Shown: positions 9,009-18,060 of the stretch, one piece after another
Numbering within the stretch: position 1 is the stretch's first letter
Layout of the letters: every line of letters begins with the position of its first letter
The notes under the pieces: model-generated
Told to the model about the DNA's origin: nothing
The model's input: only the letters and a program-made list of their open reading frames with translations
Database searches by the model: none
NCBI RefSeq assembly: GCF_000442255.1
Contig: NZ_KE557285.1
Span: 6,306 to 70,305 of the forward strand
Length of the DNA: 64,000 nucleotides
Source of the DNA: Salipiger mucosus DSM 16094
GTDB lineage: Bacteria; Pseudomonadota; Alphaproteobacteria; Rhodobacterales; Rhodobacteraceae
Reading direction: 5' to 3'
Translations under genes and position numbers: made by a program

Positions 9009-11744
9009 GTGACCGACACGCCGGAACCCCCTGACAACGATCAAGAAAACGGCGGACCCGAGCGGTCTGCCTACGACGGCCCCAACATCTCGATCACCGA
9101 CGAGATGAAGTCGAGCTATCTCGACTACGCCATGAGCGTCATCGTGAGCCGCGCGATCCCCGACCTGCGCGACGGCCTCAAGCCGGTGCACCGCCGCATC
9201 CTCTATACCCTGTGGGAAAACGGCCAGACCCGCGCCAAGCCCTACCGCAAGTGCGCCACCGCCGTCGGCGACGTCATGGGCCGCTACCACCCCCACGGCG
9301 ACAGCGCGGTCTACGACGCCCTCGTCCGCATGGCCCAGGATTTCTCCATGTCCCTGCCGCTGATCGACGGCCAGGGCAACTTCGGCTCGATGGACGGCGA
9401 CCCGCCGGCCGCCTACCGTTACACCGAGTCCCGGCTCGAGAAATCGGCCGAGGCGCTGCTCGAGGACATCGACAAGGAAACCGTTGATTTCGTTCCGAAT
9501 TACGCGAACGAACGCAACGAGCCGCTGGTGCTTCCGGCGCGCTATCCGAACATCCTCGTCAACGGCTCCGAGGGCATCGCGGTCGGCATGGCGACCCGCA
9601 TTCCCCCGCACAACCTTGGCGAAGTCGTGGACGCCACGCTCGCGCTGATCGAGCAGCCCGACCTCTCGACCGAGCAGCTAATCGAGTACATTCCCGCCCC
9701 CGACTTCCCCACCGGCGGCGTGATCCTCGGCCGCTCCGGCGCCCGCAAGGCCTACATCGAGGGGCGCGGCAGCGTCATCATCCGGGCCAAGACCCGGATC
9801 GAGGAAATCAAGCGCGACCGCCACGCCATCGTCATCGACGAGATCCCCTACCAGGTGAACAAGGCCACGATGATCGAGCGCATCGCGGAAACCGTGCGCG
9901 AGAAGAAGATCGAGGGCATCTCCCACGTCCAGGACGAGAGCGACCGCTCCGGCGTCCGCGTCGTGGTCGAGCTCAAGCGCGACGCCACCCCCGACGTGGT
10001 GCTGAACCAGCTCTACCGCTTCACGCCGATGCAGACCTCCTTCGGTTGCAACATGCTTGCCCTCAACGGCGGCAAGCCCGAGCAGCTCACCCTGCGCGCC
10101 TTCCTGACGGCCTTCCTCGACTTCCGCGAGGACGTCGTCGCGCGCCGCACCGCCTACCTGCTGCGCAAGGCGCGCGAACGCTCGCACATCCTCTGCGGCC
10201 TTGCCGTGGCGGTCTCCAACGTCGACGAGGTTGTCGCGACCATCCGCTCCTCGGCCGATGCCGCCGAGGCCCGCGAAAAGCTCATGACCCGGCGCTGGCC
10301 GGCGCATGACATCGCGCAGTACATCCGCCTCATCGACGATCCGACCCACACGATCAACGACGACGGCACCTACAACCTCTCCGAGGCGCAGGCCCGCGCC
10401 ATCCTCGAACTGCGGCTGCAGCGCCTCACCCAGCTGGGCGTCAAGGAGGTCACCGACGAACTCGAGGAGCTGGCCGGCAAGATCAAGGAATACCTCGAGA
10501 TTCTCGGCTCGCGCGAGCGGATCATGGGCATCGTCTCGGATGAGCTGACCGCCGTGCGCGACCAGTTCGCAGTGCCCCGCCGCACCGAGATCGTCGACTG
10601 GGCCGGCGACATGGAGGACGAGGACCTCATCGAGCGCGAGGACATGGTGGTGACCGTCACCCAGTCCGGCTACATCAAGCGCACCCCGCTGGCCGACTTC
10701 CGCAGCCAGAAGCGCGGCGGCAAGGGTCTCTCGGGCGGCGGCCTCAAAGAGGACGACGTCGTCACGCAGCTCTTCGTGGCCAACACCCACACCCAGCTGC
10801 TGTTCTTCACGACCGAGGGCATGGTCTACAAGCTCAAGTGCTGGCGCCTGCCGGCCGGCGGCCGCACCTCCAAGGGCAAGCCCATCGTCAACATCCTGCC
10901 GATCCCGCAGGGCGTCTCGGTCGCGGCGATCATGCCGGTCGACCGCGAGGAGAGCGACTGGGACGAGCTGCAGATCGTCTTCGCCACCTCGGCGGGCGAC
11001 GTGCGCCGCAACGCGCTCTCGGACTTCACCAACGTGAAGCGCAACGGCAAGATCGCCATGGAGCTCCCCGAGGACGTGGAGCTGGTCAACGCCCGCATCG
11101 CCTCGGAAGAGGACGACATCATGCTGGTGACGGACTCGGGCCGTGCGATCCGCTTCCGCACCACCGACGTCCGCATCTTCAAGGGCCGCAAGTCCACCGG
11201 CGTCCGCGGCATCCGCCTGCAGAACGGCGACCGCGTGGTCTCGATGTCGATCATCCGCCACTTCGAGGCCAGCTCCGACGAACGCGCGGCCTACCTCAAG
11301 ATGCGCCGCCTCGTGGCCGGCATCACCGAGGACGACGAGTCGGACGAGGAAGAGGGCAACGCCGACTCCGGCATCAGCCAGGAGCGCTACGCCGAAATGT
11401 CGGCGGCCGAGAACCTGCTCCTCACGATCACCGCGCGCGGCCTCGGCAAGCTCTCGTCGAGCCACGACTACCCGGTGCGCGGCCGTGGCGGACAGGGCGT
11501 GCAGGCCATCGACAAAGGCATGCGCGGCGGGCCGCTGGTCGCCTCCTTCCCGGTCGAGATGGACGATCAGATCATGCTGGCAACCTCCACCGGCCAGTCG
11601 ATCCGCGTGCCCGTCGAGGGCATCTCCTTCCGCTCGCGCAACGCGGGCGGGGTCAAGGTCTTCAACACCCGCGCGGGCGAGACCGTGGTCTCGGTCGCAT
11701 GGATCGCCGAACAGGCCGAGGACGACGAGGGCGCGGCGGAGTGA
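9009..11744 (+). CDS. gyrA: DNA gyrase subunit A
   Basis: 911 residues, starting at GTG with GGACAGG upstream. This subunit breaks and rejoins DNA in the ATP-driven introduction of negative supercoils. The catalytic tyrosine is Y138 (AAYRYTESR). The quinolone-resistance region reads [10 protein letters not shown] with Ser99 and Asp103, the usual sensitive residues. The C-terminal beta-pinwheel repeats (for example [11 protein letters not shown] and GMVYKLKCW) and a gyrase-box-like segment (QKRGGKGL) are present. Acidic inserts ([15 protein letters not shown] near residue 780, and the C-terminal EDDEGAAE) add length. It is monocistronic. Confidence 0.98.
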   Translation: MTDTPEPPDNDQENGGPERSAYDGPNISITDEMKSSYLDYAMSVIVSRAIPDLRDGLKPVHRRILYTLWENGQTRAKPYRKCATAVGDVMGRYHPHGDSAVYDALVRMAQDFSMSLPLIDGQGNFGSMDGDPPAAYRYTESRLEKSAEALLEDIDKETVDFVPNYANERNEPLVLPARYPNILVNGSEGIAVGMATRIPPHNLGEVVDATLALIEQPDLSTEQLIEYIPAPDFPTGGVILGRSGARKAYIEGRGSVIIRAKTRIEEIKRDRHAIVIDEIPYQVNKATMIERIAETVREKKIEGISHVQDESDRSGVRVVVELKRDATPDVVLNQLYRFTPMQTSFGCNMLALNGGKPEQLTLRAFLTAFLDFREDVVARRTAYLLRKARERSHILCGLAVAVSNVDEVVATIRSSADAAEAREKLMTRRWPAHDIAQYIRLIDDPTHTINDDGTYNLSEAQARAILELRLQRLTQLGVKEVTDELEELAGKIKEYLEILGSRERIMGIVSDELTAVRDQFAVPRRTEIVDWAGDMEDEDLIEREDMVVTVTQSGYIKRTPLADFRSQKRGGKGLSGGGLKEDDVVTQLFVANTHTQLLFFTTEGMVYKLKCWRLPAGGRTSKGKPIVNILPIPQGVSVAAIMPVDREESDWDELQIVFATSAGDVRRNALSDFTNVKRNGKIAMELPEDVELVNARIASEEDDIMLVTDSGRAIRFRTTDVRIFKGRKSTGVRGIRLQNGDRVVSMSIIRHFEASSDERAAYLKMRRLVAGITEDDESDEEEGNADSGISQERYAEMSAAENLLLTITARGLGKLSSSHDYPVRGRGGQGVQAIDKGMRGGPLVASFPVEMDDQIMLATSTGQSIRVPVEGISFRSRNAGGVKVFNTRAGETVVSVAWIAEQAEDDEGAAE

Positions 11745-11813
11745 TCCGCCCGCCCCGCGGCCCGGAATCAGCGCGACCTCGCGGCCGCGCGGCCGGGCCT
11801 AAGCGGCGGGTTC

Positions 11814-11837
11814 GAGTATTTGAGAGAAAGATGAAAG
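11814..11837 (-). repeat. Variant of the dispersed AAATAC motif, opposite orientation
   Basis: On the plus strand this reads GAGTATTTGAGAGAAAGATG followed by AAAG. Its complement (CTTTCATCTTTCTCTCAAAT, then ACTC) resembles the motif at 12620, 17964 and 52710, but with one extra base in the spacer. It lies in the gap between gyrA and the protease gene, with a long possible stem GGCCCGG/CCGGGCC (11759/11793) before it. Confidence 0.5.
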
Positions 11838-11922
11838 ACGGGCCGGCGCGGTCCTTCGCCTGTGACCGGCCGGCACAAAGGCTTGTCTTGGCGGAGCGTC
11901 CTCGCGGCCCCATATTCTCCCC

Positions 11923-12609
11923 ATGTTGAAGTTCACGCCGATCCTTCTCGCGATTCTCTACGCGCTCGCCATGTACCGCTTCTCGGCCTGGCGGACGGCG
12001 AAGGAGCTGGACGCGAAGTCGACCGAGCTTGCCGACGCACGGCTCAAGGGCCTCACCGACCGCATGGCCGAGGCGCTGGACCTGCCGCGCATCCGCGTGA
12101 ACATCTACGAGATCGAACCGGTCAACGGTCTCGCCGCACCGGACGGGCGCATCTTCATCACCCGGGGCTTCTACGCGCGCTACCGCGCGGGCGAGGTCTC
12201 GGCCGAGGAGATGGCCAGCGTCATCGCGCACGAGCTGGGCCACGTTGCGCTGGGGCACGCCCGGCGGCGTATGATCGATTTCTCCGGCCAGAACGCCATC
12301 CGCACGGCGCTCGCCATGGTGCTGGGCCGGCTCATCCCCGGCATCGGCGTCTACATCGCCAACGCCCTGACCTCCCTGCTCGCGGCCCGGCTCTCGCGCT
12401 CCGACGAATACGAGGCCGACGCCTACGCCGCTGCGCTGCTGCACAAGTCCGGCATCGGCGTCGAGCATCAGAAGTCGCTCTTCACCAAGCTCGAGAGCCT
12501 GACCCAGGGACGCGGCGGCTCCGTCCCGGCCTGGCTGCTGTCGCACCCGAAAACCGACGAGCGCATCGCCGCCCTCGAAAAGCTCGAGGCGCGCTGGCAG
12601 GCGACCTGA
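11923..12609 (+). CDS. M48-family membrane metallopeptidase
   Basis: 228 residues. An N-terminal membrane segment (TPILLAILYALAMYRF) is followed by the zinc-peptidase core with HELGH at residues 103-107 and the downstream Glu ligand in SDEYEADAYA. This is the HtpX/Ste24/Oma1-type arrangement. A second hydrophobic stretch (LIPGIGVYIANALTSLLAARL) lies between them. It ends with LLSHPKTDERIAALEKL, typical of the family. The likely role is quality control of membrane or periplasmic proteins. It stands alone, convergent with the AlkC-like gene. Confidence 0.9.
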   Translation: MLKFTPILLAILYALAMYRFSAWRTAKELDAKSTELADARLKGLTDRMAEALDLPRIRVNIYEIEPVNGLAAPDGRIFITRGFYARYRAGEVSAEEMASVIAHELGHVALGHARRRMIDFSGQNAIRTALAMVLGRLIPGIGVYIANALTSLLAARLSRSDEYEADAYAAALLHKSGIGVEHQKSLFTKLESLTQGRGGSVPAWLLSHPKTDERIAALEKLEARWQAT

Positions 12610-12619
12610 TCGCCCGGTC

Positions 12620-12642
12620 CTTCTTCTTGTTCCAAATACGCA
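12620..12642 (+). repeat. Dispersed intergenic motif, copy A
   Basis: The 23-bp string starting at 12620 contains TTCTTCTTGTTCCAAATACG and is identical to copies at 17964 and 52710. It begins 11 nt after the stop of the M48 gene, in the sense of transcription. Confidence 0.85.
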
Positions 12643-12655
12643 GCGGCGCAGCCGC

Positions 12656-12672
12656 AGGGGGCGCAGCCCCCT
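12656..12672. terminator. GC hairpin between convergent genes
   Basis: AGGGGGC-GCA-GCCCCCT is a perfect 7-bp stem with a 3-base loop. It lies between the M48 gene (plus) and the end of the AlkC-like gene (minus). There is no clear T-run, so a terminator role is likely but not certain. Confidence 0.5.
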
Positions 12673-12675
12673 CCT

Positions 12676-13818
12676 TCAGGCCGGCAAAAGCTCGAACCCG
12701 GCCTCCGCGACGTCGCGCCCGTTGACCTGCACCACCACCGCATGTGGCCCGGGATGCAGCCGAAAGGTCTTCGCATCCCCCTTGAGCCGATGCCGTTTCT
12801 CGAGCCGCAGCGGCCGCCCGGGCACCACCTCACCTGCCTTCAGCTTGAAGACCCTTTCCGCGCTCCCGCCCGGACGGTGAAACCGCAGCCGGTAATCCAC
12901 TAACACCGGGCCCATTTCACCGCTTTCCAGGGTCACGGAAAACTCCAGTGCCTCGCCGACCGTGACGCTCCCGGGCACCTGGAGTCGCGCCGTGACGGGC
13001 AGGTCGGCGCGGTATCCCAGAAGCGCCAGCGCCCCCGGCTCGCCCCGCTTCACCGCCGTGCGCAGCGCGTGCCGCGTCAGCCAGTCCAGCTCGCGCGCGT
13101 CCTGAGCACCTTCGGCGCGCCAGCGGGTCAGCCGGTCCAACACCGCGTCGGGGTGGATCTTCGACAGGTCGATGAGGTGGTTCGCCACCGAGCGCGTGAC
13201 GAATCGCGCCGGGTCGCCATGCAGGACATCGAGAAAGCGCAGCGGCTCCATGGGGTCGAGGGTGATGCCCGCGCCCCAGGGAAGGCGCGGCCGCGTGCCC
13301 TCGCTCACCAGCCGGCGTACGTGGTAATGCGGGTCACGCGCCCAGTGCTCCATCCGCGCCAGCGTGAGATCCGGCCAGCGGTTCAGGAAGGGGCGGATCG
13401 CGTATTCCATCGAGAACCGCTGCGTCGCCGCCTGGATCAGGTCGAGCGCGCGGTCCGGGTGATCCTCCAGCCCGTGCCGCACGGCAAGCACGCCGGGCAC
13501 GGCATGGATGAAGCGCCCGAAGTCGTCGTCGCGGCGCCCCGGATCGAGCGGCGGCGGCATGGCGGCCTCGAGCGCGTCTGCCATCTCCGGGAAGGCGCGC
13601 GGGAGCTGCGCCTCGAGCCCGTCGGCGATGACGTCGAGCCGGTCATGCACGCCCAGCCCGGCGAGCCGCGGCGCCGTCTCGTCCACGAACCGCCCCGCAT
13701 CGAAGCCGGGCAGCACCGCGAACTCGGCGCCCAGGTCCGCCAGAGTGTCACGGTTGAACAGCTGCGCGGCGAGAGAAGACCCCGCGCCGCCGCCCTGCCC
13801 GTCGGGTCCGCGCGCCAC
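12676..13818 (-). CDS. AlkC/AlkD-like DNA alkylation repair protein with C-terminal Ig-like domain
   Basis: 380 residues from a GTG (VARGPDGQ) 4 nt after the SDR stop; no ATG fits. The body is HEAT-like helical repeats: LAAQLFNRDTLADLGAEFA, PFLNRWPDLTLARMEHWARD, HYHVRRLVSEGTRPRLPWG, VTRSVANHLIDLSKIHPDAV. These match AlkD/AlkC-type glycosylases that excise N3- and N7-alkylated purines without base flipping. The last ~105 residues (from about LPVTARLQVPGSVTVGEALE) form a beta-rich Ig-like domain, the architecture known for AlkC. The upstream SDR gene is tightly coupled, which is unexpected. Family assignment is good; the substrate is inferred. Confidence 0.8.
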   Translation of the reverse strand: MARGPDGQGGGAGSSLAAQLFNRDTLADLGAEFAVLPGFDAGRFVDETAPRLAGLGVHDRLDVIADGLEAQLPRAFPEMADALEAAMPPPLDPGRRDDDFGRFIHAVPGVLAVRHGLEDHPDRALDLIQAATQRFSMEYAIRPFLNRWPDLTLARMEHWARDPHYHVRRLVSEGTRPRLPWGAGITLDPMEPLRFLDVLHGDPARFVTRSVANHLIDLSKIHPDAVLDRLTRWRAEGAQDARELDWLTRHALRTAVKRGEPGALALLGYRADLPVTARLQVPGSVTVGEALEFSVTLESGEMGPVLVDYRLRFHRPGGSAERVFKLKAGEVVPGRPLRLEKRHRLKGDAKTFRLHPGPHAVVVQVNGRDVAEAGFELLPA

Positions 13819-13822
13819 GGGC

Positions 13823-14602
13823 TCAGATCGTCGCGTTTGTCTCGCCGCCGTCCAGAACGATGTTCTGTCCGACGATGTAGCCCGCATGCGCCGAGCAGAG
13901 GAAGGCGCACATCCGCCCGAACTCGGCCGGATCGCCGTAGCGCCCGGCCGGGATGCCGCCCGCGCGGCGGCGGCGCGCCTCGTCGCGGTCGATGCCCTCT
14001 TCACTCATGAGCCGCGCGTCCATCTGCTCGATCCGGTCGGTGTCGTGCACGCCGGGCAGCAGGTTGTTGATCGTCACGCCCTGTCCGGCCACCTGCCGCG
14101 AGGTTCCGGCGACGAAGCCCGTCAGCCCCGCGCGAGCAGAGTTCGACAGGCCAAGTGGCAGGATCGGCGCCTTGACCGAGCGCGAGGTGATGTTGACCAC
14201 CCGGCCCCAGCCGCGCTCCATCATGCCCGGCACCAGCGCCTGCATCAGTGCGATGGGCGAGAGCATCGAGCCGTCCAGCGCCTTGATGAAATCCTCGCGG
14301 TCCCAGTCTGTCCAGTAGCCCGGCGGTGGCCCGCCCGAGTTGGTCACGAGGATCTCGACCTCGCCCGCCGCCTCGAGCAGCGCGGCGCGGCCTTCTTCCG
14401 TCGTGTTATCGGCGGCCACGGTCACGACCTCGACCCCGTGTGCCTCGCGGATCGCCTGCGCGGTCTCCTCGAGCGGGCCTTCGCTGCGCGCGTTCAGCAC
14501 CAGTGCACAGCCCGCCTCGGCCAGCGCCTCGGCGCAGCCCCGGCCCAGCCCCTTGGATGCCGCGCAAACCAGCGCCCTCTTGCCTGCGATCCCCAGATCC
14601 AT
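13823..14602 (-). CDS. SDR-family protein lacking the catalytic Tyr/Lys
   Basis: 259 residues with a strong Shine-Dalgarno (GGAGGAGAG) before the ATG at 14602. The Rossmann fold is clear, with the glycine loop written AASKGLGRG near residue 15 (Ala instead of the first Gly). NSGGPPPGY and INNLLPG also match 3-oxoacyl-ACP-reductase-like SDRs. After the active-site Ser (NITSRS) the expected YxxxK is replaced by LSNSARAG, so the normal catalytic Tyr and Lys are absent. A 'BKR-like' SDR subgroup with this degeneration is known. The gene overlaps in expression with the AlkC-like gene (4-nt gap). The substrate is unknown and a non-catalytic role is possible. Confidence 0.85.
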   Translation of the reverse strand: MDLGIAGKRALVCAASKGLGRGCAEALAEAGCALVLNARSEGPLEETAQAIREAHGVEVVTVAADNTTEEGRAALLEAAGEVEILVTNSGGPPPGYWTDWDREDFIKALDGSMLSPIALMQALVPGMMERGWGRVVNITSRSVKAPILPLGLSNSARAGLTGFVAGTSRQVAGQGVTINNLLPGVHDTDRIEQMDARLMSEEGIDRDEARRRRAGGIPAGRYGDPAEFGRMCAFLCSAHAGYIVGQNIVLDGGETNATI

Positions 14603-14653
14603 GCTCTCTCCTCCTTGCGCGTTGCGCCGGCAGATCGCCGGCCTCGCGACCAA

Positions 14654-14681
14654 TTGATGCCAGATTGTTTCGGCATACAAT
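14654..14681 (+). promoter_or_regulatory. Putative promoter of the Hint-domain gene
   Basis: TTGATG (14654-14659) and TACAAT (14676-14681) are 16 bp apart and lie 61 nt before the ATG. The same bases on the minus strand offer a weaker TTGTAT/TCAATT pair for the divergent SDR gene, so the two promoters may overlap. Confidence 0.6.
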
Positions 14682-14742
14682 GGCTTGCACGAGATTTCCG
14701 CGCCCCGCACGCCGGCTGCGGCGCGCGACGGGAGACGACGAC

Positions 14743-15759
14743 ATGAGCCAGACCGACCCAAAGGCGCCCGCGCAGAGCGTCAGCGTCTACCGCGCCGACC
14801 AGCTGCGCGTGGTCAACGGCGCCAACATGGGCGACGGGCTGGGATTCGCGGAGGAGCTGGAACTCGACGACGTCTTCAACCTGTCGCCCGTGGCCGCGCT
14901 GCACCGCCTCAGCCTGGTTCCCGCCAGCCGCCCGCCCTTTTCCGTCGCGGTCGACAGCGGCATCGGCACGCCGGGCGCGGCGCTGCACCTCGACTGCTGC
15001 CTGACCTTCATGTCCGGCAACGGCGAGACGACCGAGGCGCTTGTGCTGGTGGAAACCGACGCCGAGGGCGGCGTGGTGCAGGTTCTGGTGCTGCCAGTGG
15101 CGCCAATGCAGCCGCGCCGCGACTACGTGCTCGTCGGCATAGACCGGGCCGGTGCATTGCAGACGTTTGCGCAGATGGCCTGCACGTCCTTCACGGCCGG
15201 CACGATGATCACGCTTGCCTCGGGCGCACAACGCGCCGTCGAGGACCTGCGCGAGGGCGACCGCGTTCTCACCCGCGACGACGGCCCGCAGGAGATCCGC
15301 TGGATCGGCCACAACACGACCCGCGCCATCGGGGCCTTCGCCCCGGTGCTGATCCGCGCGGGCACGCTCAACAACGCGCGCGACCTGCGGGTCAGCCCCG
15401 ACCACCGGCTCTTCGTCTACCAGCGGCAGGACCGCCTCGGCGCCGGTCGCGCCGAGCTGCTGGTGCGGGCGCGACATCTGGTAAACGGCACCACGATCAC
15501 GCGCACCGAGGGCGGCTTCGTCGACTACTACCAGATGCTCTTCGATCGGCACCAGATCGTCTACGCCGAGGGCATCGCGGCCGAGAGCCTGCTCGTCGAC
15601 ACCCGCACCCGCGCGGCCCTGCCCGGCGACCTCGACAAGACGATGGGCGCGCTGCTGCCAGACCACGGGCGCAGCGACCAGGGCGTCTTCGAGGTGCAGG
15701 AAACGCTGTTGCGCCGCCCCGACGCGGCCGAGGCGCTGCGAAAGTCCTCGCGCTGCTAA
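14743..15759 (+). CDS. Hint-domain (hedgehog/intein-like) protein
   Basis: 338 residues. The N-terminal ~140 residues are a beta-rich region of no recognised family. From C147 the sequence reads CTSFTAGTMITLASGAQRAV, then EDLREGDRVLTRDDGPQEIRWIG, the start of a Hint module as found in many Rhodobacteraceae surface or secreted proteins. SPDHRLFV carries the conserved His. Hint domains can self-cleave at the leading Cys. Here no intein insertion into an essential host protein is visible and no signal peptide is clear. GGAGA precedes the ATG. It is divergent from the SDR gene and ends 7 bp before the convergent SnoaL-like gene. Confidence 0.8.
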   Translation: MSQTDPKAPAQSVSVYRADQLRVVNGANMGDGLGFAEELELDDVFNLSPVAALHRLSLVPASRPPFSVAVDSGIGTPGAALHLDCCLTFMSGNGETTEALVLVETDAEGGVVQVLVLPVAPMQPRRDYVLVGIDRAGALQTFAQMACTSFTAGTMITLASGAQRAVEDLREGDRVLTRDDGPQEIRWIGHNTTRAIGAFAPVLIRAGTLNNARDLRVSPDHRLFVYQRQDRLGAGRAELLVRARHLVNGTTITRTEGGFVDYYQMLFDRHQIVYAEGIAAESLLVDTRTRAALPGDLDKTMGALLPDHGRSDQGVFEVQETLLRRPDAAEALRKSSRC

Positions 15760-15766
15760 AGGCCGG

Positions 15767-16141
15767 CTACTGCGGCAGGCCGAAGAACTCCTCGCGGACG
15801 ATGCGGTCGCCCGCGACGGTGTAAAGCCCGATCTCCTGCATCTGCATGCGTGTGCCGCTGGCCAGCTCGGTGGCATCCACCACGAAGATCACGGCAAAGC
15901 GATCCTCGCCGTGCAGGAAGGGCCCCGCGACCTCGGCGGAATGCGTCTCGAAGGCCCCGGCCCACCACTCGTGCTTGCCGTGGATGCCCGCGCGGCCGCG
16001 CGTCTCGCGCCCCGCACCGCCCGGCATGTCAAAGGCCTCGACCGAGACCGCGTCCTCGGCATAGAGCCGGTCGAGGTTCTCGGCCTCGCGGCCCTCGCGG
16101 CAGCCGGCGACCAGTTCGTCCGCAACGGATTTCAGAGACAT
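15767..16141 (-). CDS. SnoaL/NTF2-like small protein
   Basis: 124 residues of the cone-shaped NTF2-like fold: an N-terminal helix pair (ADELVAGCREGREAENLDRLYAED), then AVSVEAFDMPG, GRAGIHGKHEWW, FAVIFVVDAT and a C-terminal IVREEFFGLPQ. Such proteins are small enzymes or ligand-binding proteins; nothing here fixes a substrate. GGGAGGAG is a strong ribosome-binding site. A GTTC-N7-GTTC sequence overlaps the likely -10 (see 16160-16174), so damage-inducible control is possible. Confidence 0.75.
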   Translation of the reverse strand: MSLKSVADELVAGCREGREAENLDRLYAEDAVSVEAFDMPGGAGRETRGRAGIHGKHEWWAGAFETHSAEVAGPFLHGEDRFAVIFVVDATELASGTRMQMQEIGLYTVAGDRIVREEFFGLPQ

Positions 16142-16159
16142 GGCGACTCCTCCCGGTTT

Positions 16160-16174
16160 GTTCCCTATATGTTC
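16160..16174. promoter_or_regulatory. Candidate LexA (SOS) box
   Basis: GTTCCCTATATGTTC fits GTTC-N7-GTTC exactly, the LexA target form known in Rhodobacter. It begins 18 nt upstream of the SnoaL-like gene, and its centre supplies the only TATA-like element there (TATAGG on the minus strand). prfC starts 119 nt away on the other side. A single 8-base match can occur by chance in a window of this size. Confidence 0.4.
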
Positions 16175-16293
16175 CGATCATGCACCGAACCGATGACGTT
16201 CACAAGACGGCAGATACGACAGCCGCCCCGGATCGCCCCACGCCGCGCGCTTCCCCGTGGACAGCGGCGCCGGCGCACCATATATGCCCGCCC

Positions 16294-17901
16294 ATGCTGG
16301 ATGCCCCTTCGAACCGCCCCGACCTGCCCGCGGAAATCGCCCGCCGCCGCACCTTCGCGATCATCTCGCACCCGGATGCAGGCAAGACGACGCTGACCGA
16401 GAAATTCCTTCTCTACGGCGGCGCGATCCAGATGGCGGGCCAGGTCCGCGCCAAGGGTGAGGCACGGCGCACTCGCTCGGACTTCATGAAGATGGAGCAG
16501 GACCGGGGCATCTCGGTCTCGGCCTCGGCCATGTCCTTCGACTACGGGAACTTCCGCTACAACCTCGTGGACACGCCCGGCCACTCGGATTTCTCCGAGG
16601 ACACCTACCGCACGCTCACGGCGGTTGACGCGGCGATCATGGTGATCGACGGGGCCAAGGGCGTGGAAAGCCAGACGCAGAAGCTCTTCGAGGTCTGCCG
16701 GCTCCGCGACCTGCCGATCCTGACCTTCTGCAACAAGATGGACCGCGAGGCGCGCGACACCTTCGAGATCATCGACGAGATCCAGGAGAACCTGGCCATC
16801 GACGTGACGCCCGCCTCCTGGCCCATCGGCATGGGGCAGGATTTCGTCGGATGCTACGACCTTCTGCGCGACCGGCTGGAACTGATGGACCGCGCCGACC
16901 GCAACAAGGTCGCGGATTCGATCAAGATCGAGGGGCTGGATGACCCGAAGCTGGCCGAGCACGTTCCCGACCACCTGCTCGAACAGCTCAAGGAAGAGAT
17001 CGAGATGGCGCGCGAGCTGCTCCCCAGGCTCGACCCGCAGGCAGTGGCAGAGGGGCACATGACGCCGATCTGGTTCGGCTCCGCGATCAACTCCTTCGGC
17101 GTGCGCGAACTGATGGACGGCATCGGCAACCTCGCGCCCGAGCCGCAGCCAGCCCGCGCCGAGCCGCGCCAGATCGCGCCCGAGGAAAAGAAGGTCTCCG
17201 GCTTCGTCTTCAAGGTGCAGGCCAACATGGATCCCAAGCACCGCGACCGCGTGGCCTTCGTGCGACTCTCCTCGGGACACTTCGAGCGGGGCATGAAGCT
17301 CACCCACGTGCGCTCCAAGAAGGCGATGACCATCTCGGCGCCGGTGCTTTTCCTCGCCTCCGACCGCGAACTCGCCGAGGAGGCCTGGGCCGGCGACATC
17401 ATCGGCATCCCGAACCACGGCCAGCTGCGCATCGGCGACACGCTGACCGAGGGCGAGGCGCTGCGCGTGACCGGCATCCCCTCCTTCGCGCCCGAGCTCC
17501 TTCAGGGGGTGCGCGCCGGCGATCCCATGAAGGCCAAGCACCTCGAGAAGGCACTCTTCCAGTTCGCCGAGGAAGGCGCCGCCAAGGTCTTCAAGCCCAA
17601 CATCGGCTCGGGCTACATCGTGGGCGTCGTGGGCGCCCTGCAGTTCGAGGTGCTGGGCGCGCGGATCGAACAGGAATACGGCCTGCCGGTGCGCTTCGAG
17701 CCCTCGCAGTTCACCTCGGCCCGCTGGGTTCACGGCGACAAGGCCGCGGTCGAGAAATTCGTCAACGCCAACAAGCAGCACATCGCGCACGACAACGACG
17801 GCGACGTCGTCTACATGACCCGCCTGCAGTGGGACATCGACCGCGTCGCGCGCGACTATCCCGACATCACCCTGTCGGCGACCAAGGAAATGATGGTCTG
17901 A
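16294..17901 (+). CDS. prfC: Peptide chain release factor 3
   Basis: 535 residues. A translational GTPase that removes RF1/RF2 from the ribosome after termination. The G motifs are clear: G1 SHPDAGKTTLTEK (about residues 28-40), G2 QDRGISVS, G3 DTPGHSDF and G4 NKMD. Domains II and III follow (VSGFVFKVQANMDPKHRDRVAF and FQFAEEGAAKVFKPN). The ATG at 16294 gives MLDAPSNRPDLPAEIARRRTF, the usual N terminus; the longer open frame upstream is non-coding. It is monocistronic, with its own terminator. Confidence 0.97.
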   Translation: MLDAPSNRPDLPAEIARRRTFAIISHPDAGKTTLTEKFLLYGGAIQMAGQVRAKGEARRTRSDFMKMEQDRGISVSASAMSFDYGNFRYNLVDTPGHSDFSEDTYRTLTAVDAAIMVIDGAKGVESQTQKLFEVCRLRDLPILTFCNKMDREARDTFEIIDEIQENLAIDVTPASWPIGMGQDFVGCYDLLRDRLELMDRADRNKVADSIKIEGLDDPKLAEHVPDHLLEQLKEEIEMARELLPRLDPQAVAEGHMTPIWFGSAINSFGVRELMDGIGNLAPEPQPARAEPRQIAPEEKKVSGFVFKVQANMDPKHRDRVAFVRLSSGHFERGMKLTHVRSKKAMTISAPVLFLASDRELAEEAWAGDIIGIPNHGQLRIGDTLTEGEALRVTGIPSFAPELLQGVRAGDPMKAKHLEKALFQFAEEGAAKVFKPNIGSGYIVGVVGALQFEVLGARIEQEYGLPVRFEPSQFTSARWVHGDKAAVEKFVNANKQHIAHDNDGDVVYMTRLQWDIDRVARDYPDITLSATKEMMV

Positions 17902-17933
17902 GCGGCGCCCCGCGGGGCCACCCGGACACCGAC

Positions 17934-17974
17934 GAAGGGCCCGACGCCAACGGCATCCGGGCCCTTCTTCTTGT
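17934..17974 (+). terminator. Rho-independent terminator of prfC
   Basis: A 10-bp perfect stem (GAAGGGCCCG at 17934-17943 with CGGGCCCTTC at 17958-17967) is followed by TTCTTGTT. It begins 32 nt after the prfC stop. Its 3' arm and T-tract merge into copy B of the dispersed motif. Confidence 0.9.
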
Positions 17975-17986
17975 TCCAAATACGCA
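17964..17986 (+). repeat. Dispersed intergenic motif, copy B
   Basis: The same 23 bp as at 12620 and 52710, here overlapping the T-tract of the prfC terminator. After the motif, copies B and C continue similarly (AAATCACGCC versus AATCACGCC). Confidence 0.85.
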
Positions 17987-18004
17987 AATCACGCCATCGG
18001 CACC

Positions 18005-18037
18005 GAAAAACGGCCCCGCGAGATGCCACGGGGCCGT
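18005..18037 (-). terminator. Rho-independent terminator of the YeeE pair
   Basis: ACGGCCCCG (18010-18018) pairs with CGGGGCCGT (18029-18037). On the minus strand the stem is followed by TTTTTCGG. It lies 23 nt beyond the stop of the downstream YeeE gene. Confidence 0.85.
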
Positions 18038-18060
18038 CCATTTGCCATTGAAGGCCGGCT

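Noticed and set aside
9290-9330. Quinolone-resistance mutation in gyrA
   Set aside because: Ser99 and Asp103 have the usual sensitive identity.
9678-11465. 595-codon minus-strand ORF inside gyrA
   Set aside because: Antisense shadow of gyrA.
14743-15759. Intein in a host gene
   Set aside because: The Hint module is part of a stand-alone protein with no flanking essential enzyme halves and no homing endonuclease.
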